A stretch of DNA of 64,000 nucleotides. Origin: Novosphingobium album (ex Liu et al. 2023) (GTDB lineage Bacteria > Pseudomonadota > Alphaproteobacteria > Sphingomonadales > Sphingomonadaceae). The stretch covers positions 1 through 64,000 of the forward strand of contig NZ_JARESE010000050.1 of assembly GCF_029076845.1 (NCBI RefSeq), written 5' to 3'. The notes under the pieces are model-generated. The model ran no database searches. It was given only the letters and a program-made list of their open reading frames with translations, and was not told where the DNA came from. Position numbers and translations under genes: made by a program. Position 1 is the first letter of the stretch. Each line of letters opens with the position of its first letter. This document shows positions 45,869 to 55,042 of the stretch, in pieces.

Positions 45869-47976
45869 TAGTATTTCAGCTCCCTGGCCCAGCGGCTGCC
45901 GGGGTAATCGCGCTTGAGCTGCTGGAACCACGCCTTGCGCCGCGCCTCGGGCGCGTCCGCGCCGCCGCAACTGTTGTTGCCGCTGGGGCCATAGCACCAG
46001 ACCGCGCGATAGAGCGCATAGGCCTTGTCGTCCGGCGTGGCGGCGGGATCGGCGATCACCGCGTCATAGATCGCCGCGCGCATCCTTTGCGGCTGGGGAA
46101 AGCCGTTCACCGCCCCGCCCAGTTCGTCGGCGGCCGGGCGATCGCCGTTGCTCGCCAGATCGTCGAAGCCATTGAGGCGATAGAATTCGCCCAGGCACAA
46201 GTTCGCCTTCACGTTGCCCGGCTCGGCCGCCAGCGTCGCGGTGGTCCTGGCCAGCGCCGGGCAGGCATAGCCGTCCGACCAGCCGCCGCGCGTGAACAGG
46301 CCCACCGGCACGGTTTCCAGATCCTGCAGGCTCCAGTCGTACGTGCCGCCATCCTTGCCCGCGTTCTTGCGCACCAGCGCCAGATCGCGGTTGAACTCGG
46401 CATAGCGGCCCCGGCTCAACTGCTTGTAGAGCAGGGCATAAGTGGCGACATCGCGCTCATGCACGGGCAAGTCCGCGCGCGCGGCGACGGCGCGCAGCAG
46501 CTCAGGCCCGGCCGACTGCTGCAACAGGATCTCGCGCACCGGCGCCTCGCCGATCGGCGATCCCCTGGCGAAGACATCGGCCAGCTTGCCGTGCCGTTCC
46601 CAGTTCAGCGCCAGCGCCATCTCGACGATCGGCCGCTGGTAAAGATCCTTCGCTCCGCCCAGAAGGTCCTGCCAGAACCCGGCGGCGTTGCGATCGTTCA
46701 CCGCTTCCAGCGCCATGCCGCGCAGCACTTGCCGGCTGAAGGCCAGCGGCGCGTAGCCCGGCTGGCGCGCGTCATCGGGGATCAGCGCGATCACGCGGCG
46801 GTAGTCGCGCGCGACGTAATAGGCATGGCTTGCCTGGACGAAGCCATAGAGATCGGGCCGCCCGGCGAACATCGGCTGCTGTGCGGCCAGTTCCTGCGCG
46901 GACAGCGGCGGATCGCCATAGGACTGCTCGCCTTCGGGCACTTCCTCGATGCGCATCCGCATCAGATCCCAGGTGGCCAGCAGCAGCGGCGCGTCGAAGC
47001 CGCCTTCCAGCCCGCGCGCGAACAGCAGCTTGTTGTCGATTTCCTGCACCAGATCGGGCGCCGCCGCGCCGGCCGGATCGAGCGCGTCGAGCATCGCCGC
47101 GTAGGCGCGCGAAAGCCCGGCGGCATCACCCGCCAGCCAATAGGCCCGGCGCACCAGCCCGCGCGCCGAATCGGCATAGCGGCCGCTGGGCCAGGCCTTG
47201 AGATAGGCGGCCAGCGCATCCTGTCCGCGCTTCACCGCCGCCTTGTCCACCTTGCCCGCGCCGGCATAGTCGCCCCATTCATCAAAGGCGGGGGCCTGCG
47301 CCGCGACCAGTTCGTTGCGCGCCACCATGTAGGCCGAGGTTTCGGCAAGCCACGGGTCTTGCGCCTTGCGCAGCGCACCGAAGCTTGCGCGCGCCTCGTC
47401 GAAGCGGCCGGCATAGAACGCGTCGGCGGCCTTGAGGTAGGTCAGGAAATCGCGGCCCGCCGTGCTGGCGATCCCTTCGGGCCAGGCGGGCGCGGCGCTG
47501 TCGCCACCCGCGCAGGCTTGCCCGGTCAAGGCGCGTGCCGCCGTCAGGCGGGCACGCTCGCTTTCGGGCACCGCGCGGTTCGCCGCCAGCGCCGCGCCGA
47601 AGGCATCGCCGCCGCCTCCGCGCGAATCGCACCGGCTGCCGCCCGATCCGGCATCCTCCGCCTCGTCCGGCTGGCGGTAATAGGCGCTCTTGAGCTGGTC
47701 CCAGTCGAGGAAGACGTGGCCGAAGCCTGCCGCGTCATAGCCCGCCGCCGGATAGCGGCCCGGCCCGGTGGCGAGACCGGCCCGGTCGCGCAGCAGGTAA
47801 AGCAGGTTGACGCGCGTGTCGTTGCCCGGCGAAAGCACCGCGCGATTGGAGCAGGCATAGTCCGGGTTGGCGAGACGCCATTGCGGATAGCAGCCGAAGT
47901 CCCCGCTGGCGCGCACCGCCTCGGGCGCGGCGAACAAGGCCACCGCCAGCGCCGCCGCACCGACCATCCGCTTCAT
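45862..47976 (-). CDS. Large exported protein of unknown function, probable helical repeats
   Basis: A 704-residue protein with a signal peptide (MKRMVGAAALAVALFAAPEA). The mature part is rich in helix pairs of TPR-like character (AADAFYAGRFDEARASFGALRKA, about residues 182-204, is the clearest) and has several cysteines. No known domain is recognised. ATG 47976 is chosen because AAGGGG lies six bases before it; an ATG two codons upstream abuts that site. It overlaps the next gene by seven bases, so the pair are presumably partners in the envelope. Confidence 0.65.
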   Translation of the reverse strand: MKRMVGAAALAVALFAAPEAVRASGDFGCYPQWRLANPDYACSNRAVLSPGNDTRVNLLYLLRDRAGLATGPGRYPAAGYDAAGFGHVFLDWDQLKSAYYRQPDEAEDAGSGGSRCDSRGGGGDAFGAALAANRAVPESERARLTAARALTGQACAGGDSAAPAWPEGIASTAGRDFLTYLKAADAFYAGRFDEARASFGALRKAQDPWLAETSAYMVARNELVAAQAPAFDEWGDYAGAGKVDKAAVKRGQDALAAYLKAWPSGRYADSARGLVRRAYWLAGDAAGLSRAYAAMLDALDPAGAAAPDLVQEIDNKLLFARGLEGGFDAPLLLATWDLMRMRIEEVPEGEQSYGDPPLSAQELAAQQPMFAGRPDLYGFVQASHAYYVARDYRRVIALIPDDARQPGYAPLAFSRQVLRGMALEAVNDRNAAGFWQDLLGGAKDLYQRPIVEMALALNWERHGKLADVFARGSPIGEAPVREILLQQSAGPELLRAVAARADLPVHERDVATYALLYKQLSRGRYAEFNRDLALVRKNAGKDGGTYDWSLQDLETVPVGLFTRGGWSDGYACPALARTTATLAAEPGNVKANLCLGEFYRLNGFDDLASNGDRPAADELGGAVNGFPQPQRMRAAIYDAVIADPAATPDDKAYALYRAVWCYGPSGNNSCGGADAPEARRKAWFQQLKRDYPGSRWARELKYYW

Positions 47977-48092
47977 ATCCATCCCCTTCGCCTTGCCCGT
48001 GGGCCATGGCGGCAAGGATTCTACAGCGCGCCGGCGGAAACAAGCGGAAAGGGTGGCGGGGGCCGATTGCCCCCGCGCGCGCCACAGGCAAA

Positions 48093-48126
48093 CGGCCGCG
48101 CGAGGCATCCCTCGCGCGGCCGCTTT
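48093..48126 (-). terminator. Strong hairpin after pnp
   Basis: A perfect 13-bp stem (48093-48105 with 48110-48122) with a four-base loop. On the minus strand it is followed by TTTGCC. The T-rich tail is better on the plus strand, so it may protect the pnp 3' end as well as terminate. Confidence 0.75.
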
Positions 48127-48151
48127 TATCGTTGGCCGATGGCCGGACCGA

Positions 48152-50443
48152 TCAGTCTTCCTTGAGGAAGGCCGGCATGTGATCCGGGTCACCGCCTTCG
48201 GAACGCTCCCGACGCGGGCCGCGTTCGCGACCGCCGCCGCCACCGCCGGGACCGCGACGCGGGCCACGGCGATCGCCGCCACGGTCGCCGCGATCACCCC
48301 GGTCACCGCGCGGTTCGCGCGGTTCGCGGGCCGGACGGGTGTCTTCCAGCTCTTCGCCGGTTTCCTGATCGACCACGCGCATCGACAGGCGGACCTTGCC
48401 GCGATTGTCGATCTCGAGGACCTTGACCTTCACTTCCTGGCCTTCCGACACGACGTCGGTCGGCTTCTCGACGCGCTCGTTGCGCATCTCGGAGACGTGG
48501 ACGAGGCCGTCCTTGCCGCCCATGAAGTTCACGAAGGCGCCGAAATCGACGATGTTGACGACCTTGCCGGCATAGACCTTGCCGACTTCCGGCTCCTCGA
48601 CGATGCCCAGGATCCAGTTCTTCGCCGCCTCGATCTGCGCGATGTCCGAAGACGAGATCTTGATCACGCCCTCGTCGTCGATGTCGACCTTGGCGCCGGT
48701 CTCGGCAACGATCTCGCGGATCACCTTGCCGCCGGTGCCGATGACGTCGCGGATCTTCGACTTGTCGATCTGGATCGTCTCGATGCGCGGCGCATGGGCC
48801 GAAAGCTCGCTGCGGGCCGAGCCCAGGGCCTTGGTCATCTCGCTCAGGATGTGCGCGCGGCCGGCGCTGGCCTGCTTGAGCGCCTGGGCCATGATCTCAC
48901 GGGTGATGCCCGCGATCTTGATGTCCATCTGCAGCGAGGTGATGCCCGCCTCGGTGCCCGCGACCTTGAAGTCCATGTCGCCGAGGTGATCCTCGTCGCC
49001 CAGGATGTCCGACAGGACGGCGAACTCGTCGCCTTCCAGGATCAGGCCCATGGCGATGCCCGAAACCGGCCGTTCGATCGGCACGCCCGCGTCCATCATC
49101 GAAAGGCAGCCGCCGCAGACGGTCGCCATCGAGGACGAACCGTTCGATTCGGTCACGTCCGAAAGCACGCGGATGGTATAGGGAAACTCGTCATGGCTCG
49201 GCAGCACCGGGTGCAGCGCGCGCCACGCCAGCTTGCCGTGGCCCACTTCGCGGCGGCCCGGCGCGCCGAAGCGGCCCACTTCGCCGACCGAATAGGGCGG
49301 GAAGTTGTAGTGCAGCATGAAGCGCTGGTACGACAGGCCCTCAAGCCCGTCGATCATCTGCTCGGCGTCCTTGGTGCCCAGCGTGGTGGTGCAGATCGTC
49401 TGCGTCTCACCGCGGGTGAACAGCGAGGAACCGTGCGTGCGCGGCAGGAAGCCGACGATCGCCTCGATCGGGCGGACCTGATCGAGCTTGCGCCCGTCGA
49501 TGCGCGAACCGTCCTTGATGATGGCGCCGCGCACGATGTCCGCCTCGACCTTCTTCATCGTCTTGATCGCGACCATCTGGGTCTGCGGCGTCTCGTCGGC
49601 GAAGGCTTCCTTCGCCTTGGCCCGCGCGGCGTTGAGCGCGTTCGAGCGTTCCGACTTGTCCGTCAGCTTGTAGGCGGCGGCGATATCGGCGCCGACGATG
49701 CTCTTGAGCTTCGCCTTGATGTCGGCGGTATTGTCCGACAGGTCGATTTCCCACGGGTCCTTGGCGGCCTTTTCGGCCAGCTGGATGATCGCGGCGACAA
49801 CCTTGCGGCTTTCCTCATGGGCGAACATGACCGCGCCGAGCATCTCGTCCTCGGTCAGTTCCTTGGCTTCGGATTCCACCATCATCACGGCGGTGTCGGT
49901 GGCGGCGACGACGAGGTCGAGGCGGCCTTCCTTGCATTCGGAAAGGCTGGGATTGAGCTGGTACTCGCCATCCTTGAAGCCGACGCGCGCGGCGCCGATC
50001 GGGCCCATGAAGGGCACGCCCGAAATGGTGAGCGCGGCCGAGGCGGCGATCAGCGCGACGATATCGGGCTCGGTCTCGCCGTCATAGCTCAGCACCTGGG
50101 CGATGACGTTGATCTCGTTGTAGAAGCCCTCGGGGAACAGCGGGCGCACCGGCCGGTCGATCAGACGGCTGGTCAGCGTTTCCTTCTCGGTCGCGCCGCG
50201 TTCGCGCTTGAAGAAGCCACCCGGGATACGGCCGGCGGCGGAGAACTTTTCCTGGTAGTGAACGGTGAGCGGGAAGAAATCCTGCCCTTCCTTCACGGAT
50301 TTGGCGGCGGTCACGGCGCAGAGCACCACGGTTTCGCCATAAGTGGCCAGCACCGCGCCGTCGGCTTGACGGGCAATACGGCCGGTTTCCAGAGTGAGGG
50401 TTTTTCCGCCCCACTCCAGCGATACGGTTTTCACGTCGAACAT
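48152..50443 (-). CDS. pnp: Polyribonucleotide nucleotidyltransferase (PNPase)
   Basis: A 763-residue 3'-5' phosphorolytic exoribonuclease. Two RNase PH-like domains ([32 protein letters not shown] with SNGSSSMA) flank an alpha-helical domain. A KH domain ([13 protein letters not shown]) and an S1 domain ([18 protein letters not shown]) follow. The C-terminal tail is rich in Arg, Gly and Asp ([11 protein letters not shown]) and may bind RNase E, as in other alphaproteobacteria (inference). It is the last gene of truB-rpsO-pnp. Confidence 0.98.
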   Translation of the reverse strand: MFDVKTVSLEWGGKTLTLETGRIARQADGAVLATYGETVVLCAVTAAKSVKEGQDFFPLTVHYQEKFSAAGRIPGGFFKRERGATEKETLTSRLIDRPVRPLFPEGFYNEINVIAQVLSYDGETEPDIVALIAASAALTISGVPFMGPIGAARVGFKDGEYQLNPSLSECKEGRLDLVVAATDTAVMMVESEAKELTEDEMLGAVMFAHEESRKVVAAIIQLAEKAAKDPWEIDLSDNTADIKAKLKSIVGADIAAAYKLTDKSERSNALNAARAKAKEAFADETPQTQMVAIKTMKKVEADIVRGAIIKDGSRIDGRKLDQVRPIEAIVGFLPRTHGSSLFTRGETQTICTTTLGTKDAEQMIDGLEGLSYQRFMLHYNFPPYSVGEVGRFGAPGRREVGHGKLAWRALHPVLPSHDEFPYTIRVLSDVTESNGSSSMATVCGGCLSMMDAGVPIERPVSGIAMGLILEGDEFAVLSDILGDEDHLGDMDFKVAGTEAGITSLQMDIKIAGITREIMAQALKQASAGRAHILSEMTKALGSARSELSAHAPRIETIQIDKSKIRDVIGTGGKVIREIVAETGAKVDIDDEGVIKISSSDIAQIEAAKNWILGIVEEPEVGKVYAGKVVNIVDFGAFVNFMGGKDGLVHVSEMRNERVEKPTDVVSEGQEVKVKVLEIDNRGKVRLSMRVVDQETGEELEDTRPAREPREPRGDRGDRGDRGGDRRGPRRGPGGGGGGRERGPRRERSEGGDPDHMPAFLKED

Positions 50444-50737
50444 TGGGATTTTTCCTCAGACCCGCCAGGCCCTATTGCACGGGCGGGGTTTACTGCCGGG
50501 TATGCCGTCCCGGTCCGGTGCGGGGCCGTTTTCTCTGGCCCCAGAGCCGGGAATGCCGAATTGCAGTTCCCTGGCCCTTGTAACGTGTTGTCGCCCCCGC
50601 CGGGGCGGGGGCTGGTGGTGGGCGCTGCTCCCAAGGGGGAACGGGCTGCCCGTGATCGCGCGTTCCTGAACGGATCAAGGGACGCGATGATGACGCAAAA
50701 CGCAAACGGCCCGCCAGGGGCGGGCCGAAGCTTCACG
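50444..50737 (-). other. pnp leader region
   Basis: About 294 bases between rpsO and pnp without a convincing gene. It includes the rpsO terminator and, at 50593-50612, a GC hairpin of eight to nine base pairs with a tiny loop. In E. coli, pnp is autoregulated through a leader hairpin cut by RNase III; the structure here could serve the same purpose, but this is inference. Confidence 0.4.
50697..50727 (-). terminator. Probable terminator after rpsO
   Basis: A 9-bp stem (50719-50727 with 50707-50715) and three-base loop, followed on the minus strand by TTTGCGTTTTG. Read-through to pnp is likely partial. Confidence 0.65.
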
Positions 50738-51007
50738 TCACTTGCGCAGACCCAGTTTCTGGATCAGCGAATTGTAACGCTCGACATCCTTTTTCTTGAG
50801 GTAGTCGAGCAGGCTGCGGCGCTTGTTGACCATGGCCAGCAGGCCGCGGCGCGAGTGATTGTCCTTGTGGTGCGCCTTGAAGTGCTGGGTCAGGTTGTTG
50901 ATCCGTTCGGTCAGGATCGCGACCTGCACTTCGGGCGAACCCGTATCGCCCGAGACACGGGCGTTGTCCTGGATGATTTCCTGCTTCTTTTCGGCAGTCA
51001 CCGACAT
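50738..51007 (-). CDS. rpsO: 30S ribosomal protein S15
   Basis: An 89-residue uS15 binding the central domain of 16S r[43 protein letters not shown] and [18 protein letters not shown] are family marks. It starts six bases after truB and precedes pnp, the usual order. Confidence 0.98.
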   Translation of the reverse strand: MSVTAEKKQEIIQDNARVSGDTGSPEVQVAILTERINNLTQHFKAHHKDNHSRRGLLAMVNKRRSLLDYLKKKDVERYNSLIQKLGLRK

Positions 51008-51013
51008 GTTCGT

Positions 51014-52066
51014 TCACTCCGCGACATCGTTGAGGTTGAAGCCCCTGACGACACGGGCGTCACCGCCCGAAAGCTCCACCAGCGCGACCGGAACCGATCC
51101 GTGCCTTGCGCAGTAAAGCCCGTCCTGAAAGGCCAGCCCGGTGAGAACGCGGCCCTGGCGGGCCGCCCTTGCCTGCTCCGGATCGAGATCGAGGGCCGGG
51201 ATGTCGTCCAGCCCCGCCTCCAGCGGCAAGAGTATCAGTTCAATCGGCGCGCCCTTACCGATTTCGTTCAATTTGTCCAGCGAAATCGCCTGGGACAAAC
51301 CGAACGGACCGGCCTTCACCCGGCGCAGCATGGTGACGGTGCCACAAGTACCCAGCGCCTGCGCGATGTCGCGCGCCAGGCTGCGGATATAGGTACCCTT
51401 GGACACATTTGCGAGCAGCGTGAGTTCCGCCAGATCCTCCCCGGCACGGGGAGGGGGATCGTCGCCGCAGGCGATGGTGGAGGGGGTTTCCCCCAAGCTC
51501 CGCTCCGCGTCGCTGGCCCCCTCCATCAGCTTGCGGTTGGCCCTCCTCCCCGTGCCGGGGAGGATCTGGAGGTCGTGGATGGTCACGGCGCGGGATTTCA
51601 TGTCCACCGCCTGGCCCGCGCGGGCCAGGTCATAGGCGCGCTGGCCGTCGATCTTGAGCGCCGAGTAGGCCGGCGGCACTTGCGCGATCGGGCCGGTGAA
51701 GCGCGCCAGCACGGCCTGGGCCTGCGCGAGCGTCGGGCGAACCTCGCTCGTCGCGATCACCTGGCCTTCGGCATCGAGCGTGTCGGTCTCCGCGCCGAAG
51801 CGCACGGCGAATTCGTAAGTCTTGCTGGCATCCAGCATCCGTCCGGTCAGCTTGGTCGCCTCGCCCAGCGCGATCGGCAGCACGCCGCTCGCCAACGGGT
51901 CGAGCGTGCCGCCGTGGCCGACTTTCGCTTTCTTGCCCCCCCTTCCACCGAGAATGCCAGCCTCGCGCAAGTTGCGCTTGACCGCTGCCACCGCCTGGGT
52001 CGAGCCGAGCCCGACGGGCTTGTCGAGAATGATCCAGCCATGCAGGCCGGGCGTTACGTGCGTCAT
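51014..52066 (-). CDS. truB: tRNA pseudouridine(55) synthase with in-frame repeat insertion
   Basis: A 350-residue TruB that makes pseudouridine 55 in tRNA. The catalytic aspartate is D56 in GGTLDPLASGVLP; KTYEFAVRFG, PPAYSALKIDGQRAYDLAR and SKGTYIRSLARDIA are conserved. Between VTIHDLQIL and AELTLLANVSKGTY (about residues 169-212) there is an extra stretch of roughly 40 residues, rich in Arg, Pro, Gly and Ser, where E. coli TruB has only a few. This stretch is encoded by the palindromic repeat at 51430-51569. The reading frame is intact and the core motifs are unaffected. Confidence 0.96.
   Translation of the reverse strand: MTHVTPGLHGWIILDKPVGLGSTQAVAAVKRNLREAGILGGRGGKKAKVGHGGTLDPLASGVLPIALGEATKLTGRMLDASKTYEFAVRFGAETDTLDAEGQVIATSEVRPTLAQAQAVLARFTGPIAQVPPAYSALKIDGQRAYDLARAGQAVDMKSRAVTIHDLQILPGTGRRANRKLMEGASDAERSLGETPSTIACGDDPPPRAGEDLAELTLLANVSKGTYIRSLARDIAQALGTCGTVTMLRRVKAGPFGLSQAISLDKLNEIGKGAPIELILLPLEAGLDDIPALDLDPEQARAARQGRVLTGLAFQDGLYCARHGSVPVALVELSGGDARVVRGFNLNDVAE
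51430..51569 (-). repeat. Palindromic repeat element inserted in truB
   Basis: The ends form a perfect 25-bp inverted repeat (51430-51454 and 51545-51569), and each arm is itself a hairpin CCTCCCC-N5-GGGGAGG. Inside, GGTGGAGGGGG and CCCCCTCCATC extend the pairing. The element leaves the truB frame open and is related to the intergenic element at 9425-9531. Confidence 0.85.
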
Positions 52067-52105
52067 CGCCCGGCCATAGCCGCGCCTTGCCCGCCTGTCA
52101 GGGTT

Positions 52106-52495
52106 TCACGATGCGGCCTTGGCGGGCTTGGCCGCCTTCGCGTGCCGGCTCGGCGGCGGGCCGGCGACTTTCTCGAACGAGAGGAAGGGATAGCGCTGGC
52201 CGTGCACCAGGATCGCGCCCCATTGGTCGAGCGTGCCGTTCGGGCCGGAATCGATGGCGATGTGCTCGGCATAGGGCAGATCGAAAGCCGGCGCGACCAG
52301 TTGCGCCTTGTACCATTGCCGGTGGCTGTCCTCGAAATAGACCGTCCGGTCGTTCTCGGCGCGCCAGTCGCGCACGCCGTCATGATTGACGAAGGGGATC
52401 GCCGCCCGCGCGCCCGGCTGGCTGTCGGCGGCCAGCGCCGGAGACGCGGCCAGCCCCATCGCGGCCAGCGGCAGGAGGATCGCTGCAAGTTTCAT
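52106..52495 (-). CDS. Exported DUF6491-like protein
   Basis: A 129-residue protein with a signal peptide (MKLAAILLPLAAMGLAASPA, cleavage near ALA-AD). A conserved-looking core follows: IPFVNHDGVRDWRAENDRTV, WYKAQLVAPAFDLPYAEHIA and GTLDQWGAILVHGQRYPF. The tail is basic and Lys/Ala-rich (AKAAKPAKAAS). It resembles DUF6491 proteins of alphaproteobacteria, function unknown. It is probably periplasmic. The gene lies 40 bases upstream of truB on the same strand. Confidence 0.7.
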   Translation of the reverse strand: MKLAAILLPLAAMGLAASPALAADSQPGARAAIPFVNHDGVRDWRAENDRTVYFEDSHRQWYKAQLVAPAFDLPYAEHIAIDSGPNGTLDQWGAILVHGQRYPFLSFEKVAGPPPSRHAKAAKPAKAAS

Positions 52496-52591
52496 GGCTC
52501 GTGTCCTTTCACATCGGAACCCGCCCCGCTGCCCGCCCCGCTGATTGCGAGGTCATGCCTCAGCGCGCGCATTTCAAGCCATCGCGACACT

Positions 52592-52619
52592 CAATTACAA
52601 ACCGCCAATTACAAACCGC
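52592..52619. repeat. 14-bp perfect tandem duplication
   Basis: CAATTACAAACCGC occurs twice in direct succession, just downstream of the M50 protease stop. It is probably a simple slippage product. Confidence 0.75.
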
Positions 52620-52628
52620 CGCCGCCCT

Positions 52629-53315
52629 TCACACCCCGGCGACCAGCCGGGCCAGCGCATAGTAATGGCCGCCCGCCCATTCGACCGGCGGCAGCACGAA
52701 GCGCTGGACGATGCCGAGATCGGGCCAGATCGAGGGGATCACCAGCAGCAGCAGGAACAGCAGGCCCAGGCCATAGGGCCGCAGCTTCGCGTAACCGCGC
52801 GCCGCGCTTGGCGGCAGCAGCCCCTCGACGATGTGCGAACCGTCGAACGGGGGGATCGGCAGCAGGTTGAACAGCGCGAGGAACACGTTGATGAGGATGA
52901 AATTGTCGAGGTTCATCGCCACGAACCCCGTGAGCGCGCTGTCGCTGTCCCCCAGCGTGCGCGCCAGCAGGCCAAGCAGCACCGCGCCCAGCCCCGCCAG
53001 CACCAGGTTGGTCGCCGGGCCCGCCGCCGCCACCGCCATCATGCCGTAGCGCGGGTTGTTGAGACGGTACTTGTTGACCGGCACCGGCTTGGCCCAGCCG
53101 AACACCGGCGCGTGCACCAGCGCGAGGAAGCCGGGCAACACCACCGTGCCGATCGGATCGACATGGCGCAGCGGGTTGAGGCTGAGCCGCCGCCGCTCGT
53201 GCGCCGTGGGATCGCCCAGCAGGCGCGCCACCCAGCCATGCGCGACTTCGTGGAAGACGATGGCGGTGACGAGGGGAATGATGAGCGCCGCGACTTGCAG
53301 CAGGGTCTGGTTCAT
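52629..53315 (-). CDS. Site-2 protease family (M50) membrane metalloprotease
   Basis: A 228-residue membrane protein with about six helices. The zinc motif HEVAH is at residues 22-26 in the first helix and the third-ligand region NLLPIPPFDGSHI is near residue 155. This is the short rhomboid-free, PDZ-free S2P type (YwhC-like), conserved in many bacteria with unknown substrates. ATG 53315 is used because the first helix follows at once. Confidence 0.9.
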   Translation of the reverse strand: MNQTLLQVAALIIPLVTAIVFHEVAHGWVARLLGDPTAHERRRLSLNPLRHVDPIGTVVLPGFLALVHAPVFGWAKPVPVNKYRLNNPRYGMMAVAAAGPATNLVLAGLGAVLLGLLARTLGDSDSALTGFVAMNLDNFILINVFLALFNLLPIPPFDGSHIVEGLLPPSAARGYAKLRPYGLGLLFLLLLVIPSIWPDLGIVQRFVLPPVEWAGGHYYALARLVAGV

Positions 53316-53363
53316 CGCCGCTATCTGGGGTGCCGGGCCAGGGACCGCAACCGCGCCCCGCAA

Positions 53364-54305
53364 CTACAGGGGATAGCCCAGTTCCTCCAGCGGCAGGTCG
53401 CGCATCGCCATCAGCCGGCGGTTGCTTTCCGGGAAATGGCTGGCGATGCGCTCGCGCACGGGCACGGGCAGCCCGGCCGTCCGCTCGACGAAGCGCGGCA
53501 GCCTGCGCGCCGCGAACTTGGCCGCGTGGCGCAGGCCCTGCCCGCCCGGGACATCGACGATGCAGCGCTTGTTGACCACCGACTGGCGCGTGAAGAGATT
53601 GACGAAGCGCAGCGTCCTTTGCCCCATCGCCCCCAGCGAGGGGTTCGCGCGCGCGCCGGCGGCGGGCCGCGTCTCCAGCCGCAGGCCCAGATCGCGCTCC
53701 ATCCGGTCGAGCAGGGCATCGGGCCGCGCGAGCCATTCATAGGCATAGACGTGCACGCGCTCGGCCCCCAGCAGCCGGTCGTAATGCGCGATGAGCCGGT
53801 CGAACTCGAAATGCTCGAACTCGAAGGCCGGGGCCTTCCACGGCCGGGTCAGCGCGCCGCGCACATAGCGCGAGGTTTCGAAATAGCGGCGTGGCGACCA
53901 GGTGCCCCCGCCCGAGACATATTGCGCATAGCTGGCCCGGCAGATCTCGAACTGGTTGCGGATGAAGATCACGATCCGCGCATCGGGCAGCACCGCCTGG
54001 ATGCGGCGCGCGATCTCCGGCGCGAGGAAGCCGTGCAGGCCGCCGTTGTGCAGATAGCCCGAAAGGTTCTCCTCGCTCAGCAGCAGGGGCGTGTCGTCTT
54101 CGTCCAGGCCGAGCACGGCCCGTGCCCGATCGGTTTCGAAATGCAGGCCGCAAGGGTGCAGGAACGCCTGCTGCACCGTCTTGCGCGGCACGAAACGATG
54201 GCTTGCCGCCTTGGGGAAGACCTCGTCCTGCAGCCAGGTCGTCGCGGTCTTGTGATAGCCGATATGGACGATTGCCGCCGGGCGGTTCGGACGCTCGACT
54301 TGCAT
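53364..54305 (-). CDS. Sulfotransferase family protein
   Basis: A 313-residue protein with the PAPS 5'-phosphosulfate loop IGYHKTATTWLQ (about residues 15-26) and a 3'-phosphate region RIVIFIRNQFEICRASYAQY. These match bacterial sulfotransferases of the Sulfotransfer_3 type that modify carbohydrates or lipids. The acceptor is unknown. ATG 54305 gives MQVERPNRPAAIVHIGYHK; the frame is open upstream without family likeness. No sulfate-activation genes are nearby. Confidence 0.82.
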   Translation of the reverse strand: MQVERPNRPAAIVHIGYHKTATTWLQDEVFPKAASHRFVPRKTVQQAFLHPCGLHFETDRARAVLGLDEDDTPLLLSEENLSGYLHNGGLHGFLAPEIARRIQAVLPDARIVIFIRNQFEICRASYAQYVSGGGTWSPRRYFETSRYVRGALTRPWKAPAFEFEHFEFDRLIAHYDRLLGAERVHVYAYEWLARPDALLDRMERDLGLRLETRPAAGARANPSLGAMGQRTLRFVNLFTRQSVVNKRCIVDVPGGQGLRHAAKFAARRLPRFVERTAGLPVPVRERIASHFPESNRRLMAMRDLPLEELGYPL

Positions 54306-54444
54306 AGGCCGCTGGTCTCCACGAGCGCGGCGTTCAGATCGTTCGATACGCCGCGAGGGTTGCTGGACACTCCCGGCATCTGGACTGATCGAAACCGCTT
54401 CGGGCGACAATCGAAGAATTGTAACATTCGACAGCCGGAGCGGT

Positions 54445-55023
54445 TTATGAGGCGAGTGCCTCGCGAAAGTGCTTGCGGCACAGCGCGAGGTAGCGCTCGT
54501 TGCCGCCAATCTCGGTCTGCGCGCCTTCGCGCACGGCCGTTCCCGTTGCATCGACGCGCAGGTTCATCGTCGCCTTGCGACCGCAATGGCACACCGCCTT
54601 CAGCTCGACCAGCGCATCGGCGATGCCCAGCAGGACGGCCGATCCGGGAAACAGCGCCCCCTGGAAATCGGTGCGCAGGCCATAGCAGAGCACCGGGATG
54701 TTCGCCTCGTCCGCCAGCCGCGCGCATTGCCACACCTGATCGGGCGTGAGGAACTGCGCCTCGTCGATCAGCACGCAGGCGAGCGGCCCGGCCGCGTGCC
54801 GGTCCATGACGCGCGCCCACAGGTCGGTGGAACCATCGAAGCGCGCGGCGGCGGCGCCCAGGCCGATGCGGCTTTCGATCGCATGGCCCGCGCCGCGCCC
54901 GTCGATCGCGGCGGTCCACAGCATGGTCGTCATGCCGCGCTCGCGGTAATTGAAATCGGCCTGCAGCAGCGTGGTCGATTTGCCCGCGTTCATGCTGGCG
55001 TAGTAGAAATAGAGCTTGGCCAT
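54445..55023 (-). CDS. tdk: Thymidine kinase (type II)
   Basis: A 192-residue salvage kinase that phosphorylates thymidine. P-loop SMNAGKSTT (about residues 10-18), DEAQF in VLIDEAQFLTP, the lid YGLRTDFQG, and the zinc cysteines in CHCGRKA and LALCRKH are all present. ATG 55023 starts MAKLYFYYASMNAGK. The alpha/beta hydrolase gene stops 19 bases upstream on the same strand. Confidence 0.95.
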   Translation of the reverse strand: MAKLYFYYASMNAGKSTTLLQADFNYRERGMTTMLWTAAIDGRGAGHAIESRIGLGAAAARFDGSTDLWARVMDRHAAGPLACVLIDEAQFLTPDQVWQCARLADEANIPVLCYGLRTDFQGALFPGSAVLLGIADALVELKAVCHCGRKATMNLRVDATGTAVREGAQTEIGGNERYLALCRKHFREALAS

Positions 55024-55042
55024 GGCGGCCGCGCTTGTGCCG

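Noticed and set aside
47993-52870. A 1,625-codon open frame running opposite pnp, rpsO and truB
   Set aside because: It spans several certain genes on the other strand and has the composition of a shadow frame. Only pnp, rpsO, truB and the DUF6491-like protein are supported.
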